Below are positions 1-9,910 of a stretch of 64,000 bases of DNA, piece after piece. A program made the position numbers and the translations under genes. Numbering within the stretch: position 1 is the stretch's first letter; the number at the start of each line of letters is the position of its first letter. The notes beneath the pieces were generated by a model. That model saw only the letters and a list, made by a program, of their open reading frames with translations, had not been told where the DNA came from and did no database searches. Origin of the DNA: Phyllobacterium brassicacearum (GTDB lineage: Bacteria; Pseudomonadota; Alphaproteobacteria; Rhizobiales; Rhizobiaceae); NCBI RefSeq assembly GCF_003010955.1, contig NZ_PGGO01000003.1, positions 248,001 through 312,000 on the forward strand, written 5' to 3'.

Positions 1-1122
1 CACGAGCAGAATAACAACAAGCCCGAGCAGCGCGTTGACTCGGGGCAGATAGACCTGCCCGGACTGCTTTTCGGACGTGTGCTCAATGTTGAGGCGCGGC
101 AGAAGATTGAGCTGTACCGCCTGCCGGGACAAGGAGTAAGCGCCGGAAATGACTGCCTGGCTGGCGATGACTGTTGCCATCGTGGCGAGCACCACCATTG
201 GCAAAAGGGCCCAATGCGGGAACATTTCAAAGAAGGGATTCTTGGCGGCTTCGCCATGAGCGAGGATGAATGCGCCTTGTCCGAAATAATTCAGCAACAG
301 ACATGGGAAGACAATCCACATCCAGGCCGTGGCAATGGGCTTGCGACCGAAATGACCAAGATCTGCATAAAGCGCCTCAGCGCCCGTAACAGCCAGAAAC
401 ACAGTACCAATTGTCGGAAATGCCGTTGCCGGATTCTCAACAATGTATTCCACGGCATAAACCGGGTTAATCGCCGCGAAAACGCTCAAATCGTCGGCGA
501 GATGCCAAAGACCGAAGAACCCCAGCGCTAGAAACCAGAGGAATGTGATCGGGCCAAAGATCGTTGCAACGCGCGCCGTGCCGAATCGTTGGACTGAAAA
601 CAATGTGAGCAGAATGACGAGAGTGATCGGAACGATAAATGGCTGAAGCGCTGGCGTTACGATCTCGAGACCTTCAACGGCAGAAAGCACTGAAATCGCC
701 GGTGTGATCACGGCATCGCCGTAAAATAGCGAAGCACCGATAATCCCGAGGGCCAAAATGAGTTGTGGGCGAGTCTTGAAGCTTGCCCGTGCCAAGGCCA
801 TCAGGGATAGGATGCCCCCCTCGCCGTCATTATCGGCGCGAAGAACGAACAAAACATACTTGATGGTTACGATAACTGTCAGCGCCCAGAAAATCATGGA
901 CACAACGCCGAGCACATCGGTGCGGCTCAAGTTTCCGTCGAGGGACGCTGCATGAAGCGCTTCGCGAAAAGCATAGATCGGACTAGTGCCGATATCGCCA
1001 TAGACGACGCCGAGAGCACCAAGAACAAGCACCGGAAAAGCTTCTTTGTGATGATGCGGATCCGGTTCATAGGTGACGGTACCGTTATCGCAGTTCTCGT
1101 CGCCCAGTTGCTGGTCAATCAT
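1..1122 (-). CDS. kup: Kup-family potassium uptake transporter (3' part cut by window edge)
   Basis: The product is a low-affinity K+/H+ symporter of the inner membrane. Translation from the ATG at 1122 gives an uninterrupted frame of 374 codons to the window edge. The family signature YGDIGTSP sits at residues 41-48, right after a short hydrophilic N-terminus, and a run of hydrophobic segments follows (for example the stretch with [19 protein letters not shown]). Full-length Kup proteins are about 620-640 residues, so roughly the last 40% lies beyond base 1. It is the last gene of a minus-strand run downstream of pdxJ, with about 140 bp between them. The family assignment is firm; the substrate is inferred from the family. 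Confidence 0.95.
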   Translation of the reverse strand, partial: MIDQQLGDENCDNGTVTYEPDPHHHKEAFPVLVLGALGVVYGDIGTSPIYAFREALHAASLDGNLSRTDVLGVVSMIFWALTVIVTIKYVLFVLRADNDGEGGILSLMALARASFKTRPQLILALGIIGASLFYGDAVITPAISVLSAVEGLEIVTPALQPFIVPITLVILLTLFSVQRFGTARVATIFGPITFLWFLALGFFGLWHLADDLSVFAAINPVYAVEYIVENPATAFPTIGTVFLAVTGAEALYADLGHFGRKPIATAWMWIVFPCLLLNYFGQGAFILAHGEAAKNPFFEMFPHWALLPMVVLATMATVIASQAVISGAYSLSRQAVQLNLLPRLNIEHTSEKQSGQVYLPRVNALLGLVVILLV

Positions 1123-1264
1123 ATAGGTTTTCCCTCGCTCCGACAGCGTGGGCGGACGAGTTAGTCGTGTTGCAACGCAATATCAATCGCCATTTATTCA
1201 TAGCTCTCTACTCACGTTATGCAAAAACGCATGGCAACGCAAATCCTCCGCACGAATCAAAGGG

Positions 1265-2005
1265 CTAGTCCTTGAGCGCATCGATGAATCTTTTCACAGC
1301 TCCAGACATTCCATGCACCAAAGCATCTGCGGTCAGTCCATGACCGATCGAAACTTCAAGTAGATTTGGCACTTTCTTGACCAGTGCAGGGAGATTGGCA
1401 ACCGTCAGATCGTGCCCCGCATTGACGCCAATTTCTGCTTCTGCCGCGGCAGAACCTGCCACTTCCAGCTTTGTCAGCTCATCATGCTCGCGGCGCAGAT
1501 CGTCGTAAGCGCCGCCGTAGGGGCCAGTATAGAGCTCGATCCGATCAGCGCCAAGCGCCTTGGCAGCGAATGGGGCCTCGGAGTTCGGATCAACAAACAA
1601 TGAAACCCGGACGGCCTGGCGTTTCAAACGTTCAATGATGGGCTGCAAGAATTCCGCATCCCGCTGCAAGTCCCAGCCGTGATCGGATGTGGACTGCGCC
1701 GGATCGTCAGGTACCAGCGTCACCTGTTCTGGTTCATTCTCCGCGATGAGGTCCAGGAATTCCGCCGTCGGATAGCCCTCGATATTGAACTCGGCCTGTG
1801 GAAACTCGTCATCTATCAAGGCGCGGATCGCCGGCAGATCGGAAAAACGGATATGTCTCTGATCCGGACGCGGATGCACTGTGAGCCCGGACGCCCCGGC
1901 CGCCAGAGCGATACGTCCGAGGCTGATAACATTTGGCCAGGGAAGGTCGCGTCGATTGCGAAGCATCGCAATTGCATTGAGATTAACGGAGAGTGTCGCT
2001 GTCAT
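1265..2005 (-). CDS. pdxJ: Pyridoxine 5'-phosphate synthase PdxJ
   Basis: PdxJ condenses 1-deoxy-D-xylulose 5-phosphate with 3-amino-2-oxopropyl phosphate to make pyridoxine 5'-phosphate, the last ring-forming step of DXP-dependent vitamin B6 synthesis in the cytoplasm. The 246-residue length is normal for this single-domain TIM barrel. The HPRPDQRHI motif (44-52), the Glu in NIEGYPT (E76) and the downstream GVNAGHDL and EVSIGHGL motifs are the known active-site segments. No other B6 gene is nearby, which is usual for pdxJ in this group. The start at 2005 is the first residue of the conserved N-terminus. Confidence 0.97.
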   Translation of the reverse strand: MTATLSVNLNAIAMLRNRRDLPWPNVISLGRIALAAGASGLTVHPRPDQRHIRFSDLPAIRALIDDEFPQAEFNIEGYPTAEFLDLIAENEPEQVTLVPDDPAQSTSDHGWDLQRDAEFLQPIIERLKRQAVRVSLFVDPNSEAPFAAKALGADRIELYTGPYGGAYDDLRREHDELTKLEVAGSAAAEAEIGVNAGHDLTVANLPALVKKVPNLLEVSIGHGLTADALVHGMSGAVKRFIDALKD

Positions 2006-2169
2006 CGTGGGTTAATGTCCGGCAGGGAGTCCTGCCATGTCTTTTACATGAGAAATGCGACATTAAACATTTCTATTTCAATAAAAGACAAAGACCGAAG
2101 GATCGTTGGAAACAGTTAGTGGACTGGGACTGCAGCAAGGTCACCCAACAGACCAAACAGCTCGGAATC

Positions 2170-3006
2170 TCAAATCAAGAAACTCTTTAGCTCGGCAACG
2201 AGCGTTTCTGGAGAATCGTCCTGAACAAGGTGCCCCGCCATCGGAACGGTGTGAAATCGGGCGTTCGGAATGCGCGACGCTAGTGTGCGTCCTCGCTCGA
2301 TGGGTATCCATCTATCCTCCTCGCCCCAAAGAATGAGGACAGGACAACGAACGGTTGATATCCGATCGGCAATTTCATCCGTAAACCTTTGATCCATAAG
2401 CGCAATTTGCCGATAGAATGCCGCCTGCCCAACGTCGCCGCGCCAAGGCGAACAATAGAGATCAAGGATTTCAGCAGGCAGTGGCCGAAAGGCAGCACCA
2501 CTCACATAAGCAGCAAGAATGGCATCGTGTATATAGGGAGGCAGTCCGCTGAGGGCCCCCTCATGCTTGCGCACATGCTGTACAAAAGGCGATCCCCACG
2601 GTGCAATCGCAACAGGATCGATCAGTGTGAGCGAAGCAAAGTCCACGCGATTGAGGAGGTGGGTTCGCAGTGCTGTTGCACCGCCGAAATCGTGGGCAAC
2701 GACATCAGGCCGTTCAATTCTCCAGTGCTGCAGCAGCCGGGCGAACAAATCATTCTGAATGCCGAGCGAAACGTCCTGGCCCTCGCGCATCTCGGATTGG
2801 CCGTAGCCGAGCAGATCAAAGAAATAGACGCGCCGATCACGAGCAAAATGAGGAGCAATCCTACGCCACACGACCGATGAAAATGGCGTTCCATGCACAA
2901 ATATCAGCGGCGGGCCATCGCCGATCACGCCAAAACGCACTGATTGGCCTTTGAACAGGAACTCTTGCGGCAGATCCCACAAGATGCTCGCGTTGCTTTT
3001 GGTCAT
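2170..3006 (-). CDS. Alpha/beta hydrolase with Asp nucleophile (dehalogenase/epoxide hydrolase type)
   Basis: This 278-residue alpha/beta hydrolase has an oxyanion-side HGTP motif near residue 38, a nucleophile elbow AHDFGG with Asp at about 106, a second acid in GEED (about 231) and a catalytic His in AGH (about 259). An Asp rather than Ser at the elbow is the hallmark of haloalkane/fluoroacetate dehalogenases and epoxide hydrolases, so a plain esterase is less likely. I chose the ATG at 3006 over an upstream in-frame start at 3066 because GAGG stands just before it and the extra 20 residues look non-conserved. The substrate cannot be told from sequence. It lies between the helicase gene and pdxJ on the same strand. 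Confidence 0.8.
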   Translation of the reverse strand: MTKSNASILWDLPQEFLFKGQSVRFGVIGDGPPLIFVHGTPFSSVVWRRIAPHFARDRRVYFFDLLGYGQSEMREGQDVSLGIQNDLFARLLQHWRIERPDVVAHDFGGATALRTHLLNRVDFASLTLIDPVAIAPWGSPFVQHVRKHEGALSGLPPYIHDAILAAYVSGAAFRPLPAEILDLYCSPWRGDVGQAAFYRQIALMDQRFTDEIADRISTVRCPVLILWGEEDRWIPIERGRTLASRIPNARFHTVPMAGHLVQDDSPETLVAELKSFLI

Positions 3007-3105
3007 TAACAAGCCTCGCTTCTCGCCTGGCTCATTGAAGCTTAGAAAGCGAGCTGAGACGAGCAAAGTCTTTTGATGGGCGGTTAAATTTCCCTGAAGC
3101 TTGCT

Positions 3106-4233
3106 CTATCGCACCACAGTCAGACGTTCGGCTGCGCGAGTGATTGCCGTATAGAGCCAGCGCTCGCGTGTGTCCCGAAAGGCGTAGCTTTCGTCAAAAA
3201 GCACAACGTCGTCCCATTGCGAACCTTGGGCCTTATGGGTTGTCAGCGCATAGCCATAGTCGAAATCATCAAACCGTTTCTTGGTCTGCCACGGAATTTC
3301 GGTATCCGGATCCTCAAACTGCGCTTTGAGCAGCTTGATTTTGGCGACGCCCCTGCCCGGCTCCTCATCTTCCGGGGCAACGAGAAGGTTGATGCCCGGT
3401 TTGACCGTTTCCCGCGATGAGGTCATCACTTTCCAGAGCGAACCGTTGAGCAGTCCTTTCGCGGGGTCGTTACGCAAGCAAACAAGCTTGTCTCCGGCCT
3501 GTGGAAAGGAAGCGGAAAAACCCTTTAGTTCGCGCAGCCGCTGATTGTAGCGTCGCCGCGTTCGGTTCGTACCGACCAATACCTGGTCAGCGCCGAGCAC
3601 CAGCTCTTGCGTCACGTCGGTCTTGGAAATGACCTTCGCTGCGCCGAAATCCCCGTAACTGAACTCCCGCCCTTCGCGAACGTCGAGTGCCAGACGTATG
3701 ATAGGGTTGTCGCGCGCCTGGCGATGAATTTCGCTCAAGAGGAAGTCGGGTTCATGCTCGGTGAAAAAGCCGCCACCGGAGATCGGCGGCAACTGACCGG
3801 GGTCGCCCAGCACAAGAATGGGCGTGCCGAAGCTCATGAGGTCGCGCCCCAATTGCTCGTCGACCATCGAGCATTCGTCGACAACGATGAGCTTGGCCTT
3901 TGCCACCGGGCTCTGCCGGTTCAGCGAGAATGTTGGCGCTATGCTGGTTTTGCCGGTGGTTTCATCCTCGACCGCTTCTTCGCCGCGTGGCCGATAAATC
4001 AACGAGTGCAGCGTACGGGCATTGGTGGCACCTTTGGAACGAAGCACCTGCGCCGCCTTGCCTGTAAATGCGGCGAATTGAACGTCCCCTTCGATGTGCT
4101 CCGCGAAATAACGCGCAAGGGTCGTCTTGCCAGTTCCAGCATAGCCGAAAAGCCTGAAAATCGGGCTGCGCCCGTCCTTCAGCCATTTTGAAACGTCCCG
4201 AAGCGCTTCATCCTGTTGCGGTGATAATTGCAT
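3106..4233 (-). CDS. RecD2/Dda-like ATP-dependent DNA helicase
   Basis: This is a superfamily 1B helicase of 375 residues. It has Walker A GYAGTGKTT (30-38), Walker B VVDE (117-120), motif III GDPGQLPP (143-150) and, near the C-terminus, the UvrD_C_2 block with THKAQG and the YTAITRA motif. This is the compact helicase core seen in short RecD-like and Dda proteins, without the N-terminal extension of full-size RecD2. It probably acts in replication or repair of DNA ends; the exact role is not deducible. It stands alone from the neighbouring operons, about 60 bp downstream of the nitrile hydratase cluster. Confidence 0.85.
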   Translation of the reverse strand: MQLSPQQDEALRDVSKWLKDGRSPIFRLFGYAGTGKTTLARYFAEHIEGDVQFAAFTGKAAQVLRSKGATNARTLHSLIYRPRGEEAVEDETTGKTSIAPTFSLNRQSPVAKAKLIVVDECSMVDEQLGRDLMSFGTPILVLGDPGQLPPISGGGFFTEHEPDFLLSEIHRQARDNPIIRLALDVREGREFSYGDFGAAKVISKTDVTQELVLGADQVLVGTNRTRRRYNQRLRELKGFSASFPQAGDKLVCLRNDPAKGLLNGSLWKVMTSSRETVKPGINLLVAPEDEEPGRGVAKIKLLKAQFEDPDTEIPWQTKKRFDDFDYGYALTTHKAQGSQWDDVVLFDESYAFRDTRERWLYTAITRAAERLTVVR

Positions 4234-4293
4234 GACCCTGAGTGAAGGATTCGGCGACCAAGGGCAAGGAAAATGGGGCGACCTTACCTAATA

Positions 4294-4740
4294 CTATAGG
4301 TTATCGGGATTTCCGGGACGTATCTGTCCCTCGCCAATACGGCCGAATTTATTGTCGACCATGCGGAAGCGATCACCTTTGACCTGCAGCCGCCAGCAAA
4401 TCTTCTCCTCTTCGCCTTCATAGGTCAGGCAGAGGCTGTCCTTCTCCAGCGTCCAATCACCCGCATAGGACATGCCCTTTGTCAGGATCTGTTCCGGCCT
4501 GCAGCATTCGATCATCTTGCCGCGAGACTTACCATCCGGTCCCAGGAATTCACTGAAGTTGAACGGAGGTTCCGCTTTGACTTCTCCAGTCAGCGTTGCT
4601 CCGGTGATCACCTTGCGCAGCTCCTCTTCCGTCGTTGCTGGCCAGGAAGCATCTTGCGCCATGGCGTGATTGCCAATGAGCACCTGCCCGGAAATCAAAA
4701 CGCACAACGCCAGACGGCGCACTCTCAATGACATTTGCAT
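4294..4740 (-). CDS. Small secreted protein at the end of the nitrile hydratase operon
   Basis: A 148-residue protein with a signal peptide (LALCVLISGQ core, cut probably after AMA) and a mature part that holds a CC pair plus two further Cys residues (in DSLCLTYEG and EEKICWRL). It is reminiscent of the small DUF995-like exported proteins of rhizobia, but I cannot confirm the family. The preceding gene stops at 4742 and the ATG at 4738-4740 follows within one base, so translation is probably coupled. The open frame runs further upstream to 4926, but that part overlaps the activator gene and would bury the signal peptide. Its location suggests co-expression with the hydratase; whether it has any role in it is unknown. 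Confidence 0.65.
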   Translation of the reverse strand: MQMSLRVRRLALCVLISGQVLIGNHAMAQDASWPATTEEELRKVITGATLTGEVKAEPPFNFSEFLGPDGKSRGKMIECCRPEQILTKGMSYAGDWTLEKDSLCLTYEGEEEKICWRLQVKGDRFRMVDNKFGRIGEGQIRPGNPDNL

Positions 4741-4741
4741 C

Positions 4742-5122
4742 TCAGGACCGGTCCGGATCATTTTCAAGTTTGATTGGTTGGCCATGCGGTGTCGCGTGGG
4801 CAGCACGTTGCCAAGCGGCGGCGAGATCGTCAATATCGCCTCTGCCCGCGATATTCTTCGTCGTAATGATCGACTCCAGCGCGGCAAGCCAGCAATGATA
4901 GTAATCGCTGGCGTCATCGAGGGCATCAGGACGCTTCAGCTCCGCTGAAAGTGAATTCGCCCATTCGTCCCAGCTGAACAGACCCCGGTCATGCAGTGCA
5001 ATCACCATGGCAAAGGCTTCTGCTTGCCAAGGTTCGGCAAACACCGGCGTATCGCTGTGTCCTGGAATGCCTCGCGAATGCGTAATCAGCTCACGCAGGC
5101 TCAAGGTAGTTCTCCCAGGCAT
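4742..5122 (-). CDS. Nitrile hydratase accessory/activator protein
   Basis: A 126-residue protein that resembles the N-terminal part of the nitrile hydratase beta subunit (FAEPWQAEAFAMVIALHDRGLFSWDEW). This is the usual relation of the small activator proteins (the p14K/NhlE type) that load cobalt by subunit swapping. It follows the beta gene directly. With the ATG at 5122 it overlaps the end of beta by 32 bp; a TTG at 5104, preceded by GGGAG, is an alternative start with less overlap. The activator type and the CTLCSC motif of the alpha subunit together favour a cobalt enzyme. Confidence 0.85.
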   Translation of the reverse strand: MPGRTTLSLRELITHSRGIPGHSDTPVFAEPWQAEAFAMVIALHDRGLFSWDEWANSLSAELKRPDALDDASDYYHCWLAALESIITTKNIAGRGDIDDLAAAWQRAAHATPHGQPIKLENDPDRS

Positions 5123-5750
5123 CGATGCTGACAGTCAAAGTGGGATCCGCCTCATCGCCCCAGATTTCGGTCGCAGGAAAGACAACCGTGTACACGTATT
5201 GCGGGTTCTCACCCTTACCGTGAGCATTCGTATCAGGGAAAACAAACCCGTCGCGCACTGCTTCAATTCGTCCGCTCTTCCCTCGGGCATAGCGCGGCAA
5301 ACGCGTGTGTGTCTGCGGACTGAAATTGTGCGTGCGCACCCGATCGCCCACCTTGAAACGAGGGGGCGCCGCAACGGGCCGATCGCAAGGTCCGCCTTTG
5401 GCAAGAACCGCGGCCACGTTCTCTGCTTTCAGGACGCGCTTTGGCTCGGTCCCCTTGCCAAGTGAATGGCCTTCTTTCAGTTCTTGTACCGAAACGAATC
5501 CATGTCGTTCCAGCAGGATCTCCAGCGCCTTGATCCAGATCTCGTAATAGGTGGAGGAGTAATAGTCCGCAGGATGCAAGCTCTCGCGCGCATGCCGGCT
5601 TTCATCAATATTCCAGTGCCCCATGGCCCCGGCGGCAATTGTCAGGCCAAGCGCACGCCTCTCCCAATCGGCATGGAAGAGCGGCTCGTCCTTTTCCGGT
5701 GCAACGGGGCCGAATCCCATCTGCCCGCCAAGGTCCTGGGGGCCGTTCAT
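5091..5750 (-). CDS. nthB: Nitrile hydratase beta subunit
   Basis: Beta subunit of nitrile hydratase, which pairs with alpha to hydrate nitriles to amides in the cytoplasm. The protein has 219 residues. It begins [16 protein letters not shown], the typical start of the family, and contains the conserved [11 protein letters not shown] segment in the C-terminal SH3-like barrel, where family arginines contact the modified Cys ligands of alpha. The start codon overlaps the alpha stop (ATGA at 5747-5750), so the two subunits are translationally coupled in equal amounts. No amidase gene for the amide product is found in this window. Confidence 0.95.
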   Translation of the reverse strand: MNGPQDLGGQMGFGPVAPEKDEPLFHADWERRALGLTIAAGAMGHWNIDESRHARESLHPADYYSSTYYEIWIKALEILLERHGFVSVQELKEGHSLGKGTEPKRVLKAENVAAVLAKGGPCDRPVAAPPRFKVGDRVRTHNFSPQTHTRLPRYARGKSGRIEAVRDGFVFPDTNAHGKGENPQYVYTVVFPATEIWGDEADPTLTVSIDAWENYLEPA

Positions 5751-6367
5751 GCGGCCCCCGGTGCAAGCGCCAGCCCCGTCCCAATCATCGAGTCGCGCGT
5801 GACGAGATCAGCCAATTGGCCTTCGCTCAATCCCTCTGTTCCCGCCGGACGCATAGGCACGACGAGATAACGCAGTTCAGCGGTCGAATCCCACACGCGG
5901 ATGTTGGTCGTTGCCGGAAGGATAAGATCGAACTCGCCAAGGACGCCGCGCGGATCGATGACGGCCTTTGAGCGGTAAGGTGGCGATTTGTACCAGACAG
6001 GCGGCAGACCAAGCACGGACCATGGGTAACAGGAGCAAAGCGTACAAACGACCAGATTGTGCGTATCCGGCGTGTTGAATACCGCCTGCATGTGCTCACC
6101 CTGTCGCCCGGTGTAGCTCAGCGATGCAATCGCCTCCGTTGCATCGCGCTTCAGCCAATCGGCATATTCGGGATCGACCCAGGCCTTGGCAACTACCTTG
6201 GCGCCATTACGGGGCCCGACCTTTGTCTCATAGGTCTCGACAATTGCGTCGATAGCCAGCGGATCAACAAGACCTTTTTGAGTTAAAATCGTCTCCAACG
6301 CCCGGACGCGCGCCGCCATTGGGTCGAGTTCGTTATCGTGATGGTGGTCATCGTGATTGTGTGGCAT
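5747..6367 (-). CDS. nthA: Nitrile hydratase alpha subunit, cobalt type
   Basis: Catalytic subunit of nitrile hydratase (206 residues). The metal-binding loop [10 protein letters not shown] has ligands C108, C111 and C113. Thr rather than Ser at position 109 (CTLCSC) is the pattern of cobalt enzymes; iron enzymes have CSLCSC. The N-terminus is His-rich (HNHDDHHH), which may help metal capture, but this is inference. AAGG stands seven bases before the ATG. It is the first gene of an alpha-beta-activator-secreted protein operon and starts 37 bp after the lysE stop, so readthrough from lysE is possible. In rhizobia and agrobacteria this enzyme is known to act on indole-3-acetonitrile; the substrate here is not shown. 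Confidence 0.95.
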   Translation of the reverse strand: MPHNHDDHHHDNELDPMAARVRALETILTQKGLVDPLAIDAIVETYETKVGPRNGAKVVAKAWVDPEYADWLKRDATEAIASLSYTGRQGEHMQAVFNTPDTHNLVVCTLCSCYPWSVLGLPPVWYKSPPYRSKAVIDPRGVLGEFDLILPATTNIRVWDSTAELRYLVVPMRPAGTEGLSEGQLADLVTRDSMIGTGLALAPGAA

Positions 6368-6404
6368 CGAAAAACCTTATGCGCCTCTTTCTGCGGGCGC
6401 AAGC

Positions 6405-7004
6405 TCACTTCAACATCGGCCACAGGCTGGCAACGAGCAGAACCGCCATACTGATGTTGAACCATTTCAATCGCACGGGATTTGCAAGCCAACCGCGCAT
6501 CATCTGACCGAAGGCCGCCCAGCTCGATACCGAGGGTATATTGACGAGTGCAAAAGCAATGCCGACGATTAACACGGTCGCGAAATAAGCGTCTGGTGAC
6601 GTGTAGGTGGCCATCGCCGTAATAGCCATGACCCACGCCTTCGGATTGATCCACTGAAATGCAGCAGCTTCCAGGGAAGTCATGGGCTGAGCCTTGCCAT
6701 CGACCTCATTGAGCGAACGTGACATGGCAATTTTATAGGCGAGGTAAACCAGATAGGCGCCACCAGCAATCTTCAGAACCGTATAAAGCAGCGGGAACGT
6801 TTGGATCAACGCGCCGAGACCGAGCCCTACACCAAGCAGCAAAGAGAAGAAGCCTCCTCCGATCCCGAACATGTGGGGAATAGTGCGTTTGAAGCCGAAA
6901 TTGACGCCCGATGCCAGGAGCATGAGATTGTTCGGCCCGGGCGTGATCGAGGTGACAAAGGCGAAAACAAGTAGTGTCAGAAAAATCTCGGGCGTCATCG
7001 TCAA
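6405..7004 (-). CDS. LysE/RhtB-family amino-acid exporter
   Basis: A 199-residue inner-membrane protein with about six hydrophobic segments and the LysE/RhtB opening pattern SITPGPNNLMLLASG (residues about 20-34), followed by FGFKRTIPHMFGIGGGF. The family exports amino acids or their analogues. It lies between ilvN and the nitrile hydratase genes on the same strand, 37 bp upstream of nthA and about 120 bp downstream of ilvN. A link to amide or amino-acid products of nitrile metabolism is possible but only by position. Substrate unknown. Confidence 0.9.
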   Translation of the reverse strand: MTMTPEIFLTLLVFAFVTSITPGPNNLMLLASGVNFGFKRTIPHMFGIGGGFFSLLLGVGLGLGALIQTFPLLYTVLKIAGGAYLVYLAYKIAMSRSLNEVDGKAQPMTSLEAAAFQWINPKAWVMAITAMATYTSPDAYFATVLIVGIAFALVNIPSVSSWAAFGQMMRGWLANPVRLKWFNISMAVLLVASLWPMLK

Positions 7005-7125
7005 CCAACCTGATAAATGGCCGAACGCTAGGATCGGATGCCATTTGACTCAACATCAATCTTGTCAGGGATACAATTTGCATATCCCCGACTTGATCTC
7101 ACTACTTTCCGACGTTTGCGCCTGA

Positions 7126-7698
7126 TTACATGCCCAATGGGCCGCGATTCATTGCTGCGACGCCGGTCCGGCAGATTTCAACGAGCCCCAATGGCTTCAT
7201 GATCGCGATGAACTGATCAATCTTCGAACCTTTGCCGGTGATCTCAAAGATGAAATGCTCCGTCGTTGCATCAGTTACCTTGGCGTGAAAGGCGTCTGCC
7301 AGACGCAGCGCTTCGTTGCGATGTTCACCAAGGCCCGCGACTTTCACCAGGGCCAGCTCGCGCTGGATCGGTTTGTCGTGGCCCAATTCATCTGCCCGTA
7401 CGGAAAGGTCAACAACCCGATGCACTGGAACAATGCGTTCCAACTGATGGCGGATCTGGTCGAGGACGTGCGGCGTCCCTCGTGTCACAATGGTGATGCG
7501 CGACAGATGCTGTTCGTGTTCGGTCTCAGAAACCGTAAGGCTTTCAATATTGTAGCCCCGTCCTGAGAATAGGCCGATAACGCGGGCAAGGACGCCCGGT
7601 TCGTTGTCGACAAGAACCGATAGGACCGTGGTCACCGGTAGCTCCGTTTCCTTGGCGATGAAATATGCCGAGCCGGAGGCCAGATTTTGAGCGTTCAT
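7126..7698 (-). CDS. ilvN: Acetolactate synthase small (regulatory) subunit
   Basis: Regulatory subunit of acetohydroxyacid synthase, which binds valine and activates the large subunit in branched-chain amino-acid synthesis. The 190-residue protein has an N-terminal ACT domain (TTVLSVLVDNEPGVLARVIG, about 22-95) and a second ACT-like half with EITGKGSKIDQFI. It is the longer ilvH-like form. It follows ilvB by 22 bp on the same strand and so shares the ilvB leader and attenuator. ilvC is not in the window. Confidence 0.95.
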   Translation of the reverse strand: MNAQNLASGSAYFIAKETELPVTTVLSVLVDNEPGVLARVIGLFSGRGYNIESLTVSETEHEQHLSRITIVTRGTPHVLDQIRHQLERIVPVHRVVDLSVRADELGHDKPIQRELALVKVAGLGEHRNEALRLADAFHAKVTDATTEHFIFEITGKGSKIDQFIAIMKPLGLVEICRTGVAAMNRGPLGM

Positions 7699-7720
7699 TC
7701 TATTTATCCTCTCCGGTTAC

Positions 7721-9526
<1,806 letters not shown>

Positions 9527-9593
9527 CGATCTTTTCCCGTATATTCTGCGGCGCGCGGCACTTCAGATGATTTTTCGTTTAGCTGACATGTTG

Positions 9594-9621
9594 AAAATAA
9601 AAAAGGCCCCCGAAGGAGCCT
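9594..9621 (-). terminator. Attenuator terminator of ilvBN
   Basis: On the minus strand a 7-bp stem AGGCTCC/GGGGCCT (9615-9621 with 9604-9610) closes a TTCG tetraloop and is followed by TTTTTTATTTT. It lies between the leader peptide stop (9654) and the ilvB start (9526), where an intrinsic terminator makes sense only as an attenuator. The hairpin is directly visible; the regulatory role is inference from position and the leader peptide. Confidence 0.85.
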
Positions 9622-9676
9622 GTGTTTCGCGCATGGGAGCTTTCGCCGGGTGCTTACAACACCCTGCCCATGCGCG
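9622..9676 (-). promoter_or_regulatory. Leader hairpin competing with the ilvBN attenuator
   Basis: The leader codons for S10-G13 contain CGCGCATGGG (9667-9676), which is perfectly complementary to CCCATGCGCG (9628-9637); an inner GGGTG/CACCC stem extends the hairpin. The 3' arm also carries GCTCCC (9635-9640), which can pair with GGGGGC (9606-9611) of the terminator. A ribosome stalled on the early Val/Leu/Ile codons would cover the first arm and free GCTCCC to break the terminator. The pairings are visible; the switching model is inference. Confidence 0.6.
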
Positions 9677-9704
9677 ATCCCACGACGATAAGAACTGTTT
9701 TCAT
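9654..9704 (-). CDS. ilvBN leader peptide, branched-chain amino-acid sensor
   Basis: A 16-residue open frame, MKTVLIVVGSRMGRVL, with seven branched-chain residues (V4 L5 I6 V7 V8 and V15 L16) directly before a terminator hairpin and upstream of ilvB. Such a run of regulatory codons is the signature of transcription attenuation of branched-chain biosynthesis genes. The stop codon TAA (9654-9656) lies in the loop of the leader hairpin. Too short to be judged by coding statistics, but the codon content, position and RNA structures all agree. Confidence 0.8.
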   Translation of the reverse strand: MKTVLIVVGSRMGRVL

Positions 9705-9910
9705 GGGCGCGGACGATAATTTGGCAAATTCTATCCGTCAACGGCAAAATGCAGTTGAATTGAAATTGCCTGGTATTCATCAGCGGACTGCACCAAACAA
9801 CCGTCAAATGCGAGCAACTGCGCTAATATATTCTCAATGCCTTGAGCATAAAGTGCCGGATCAAGTCTAAACAATAGAGTTCCCATTAGTTCCCGGATTG
9901 AATATCACCA

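Noticed and set aside
1-1122. Small plus-strand frames across the first kilobase (for example at 79-531)
   Set aside because: They are antisense to kup, which has an unbroken frame with the family signature.
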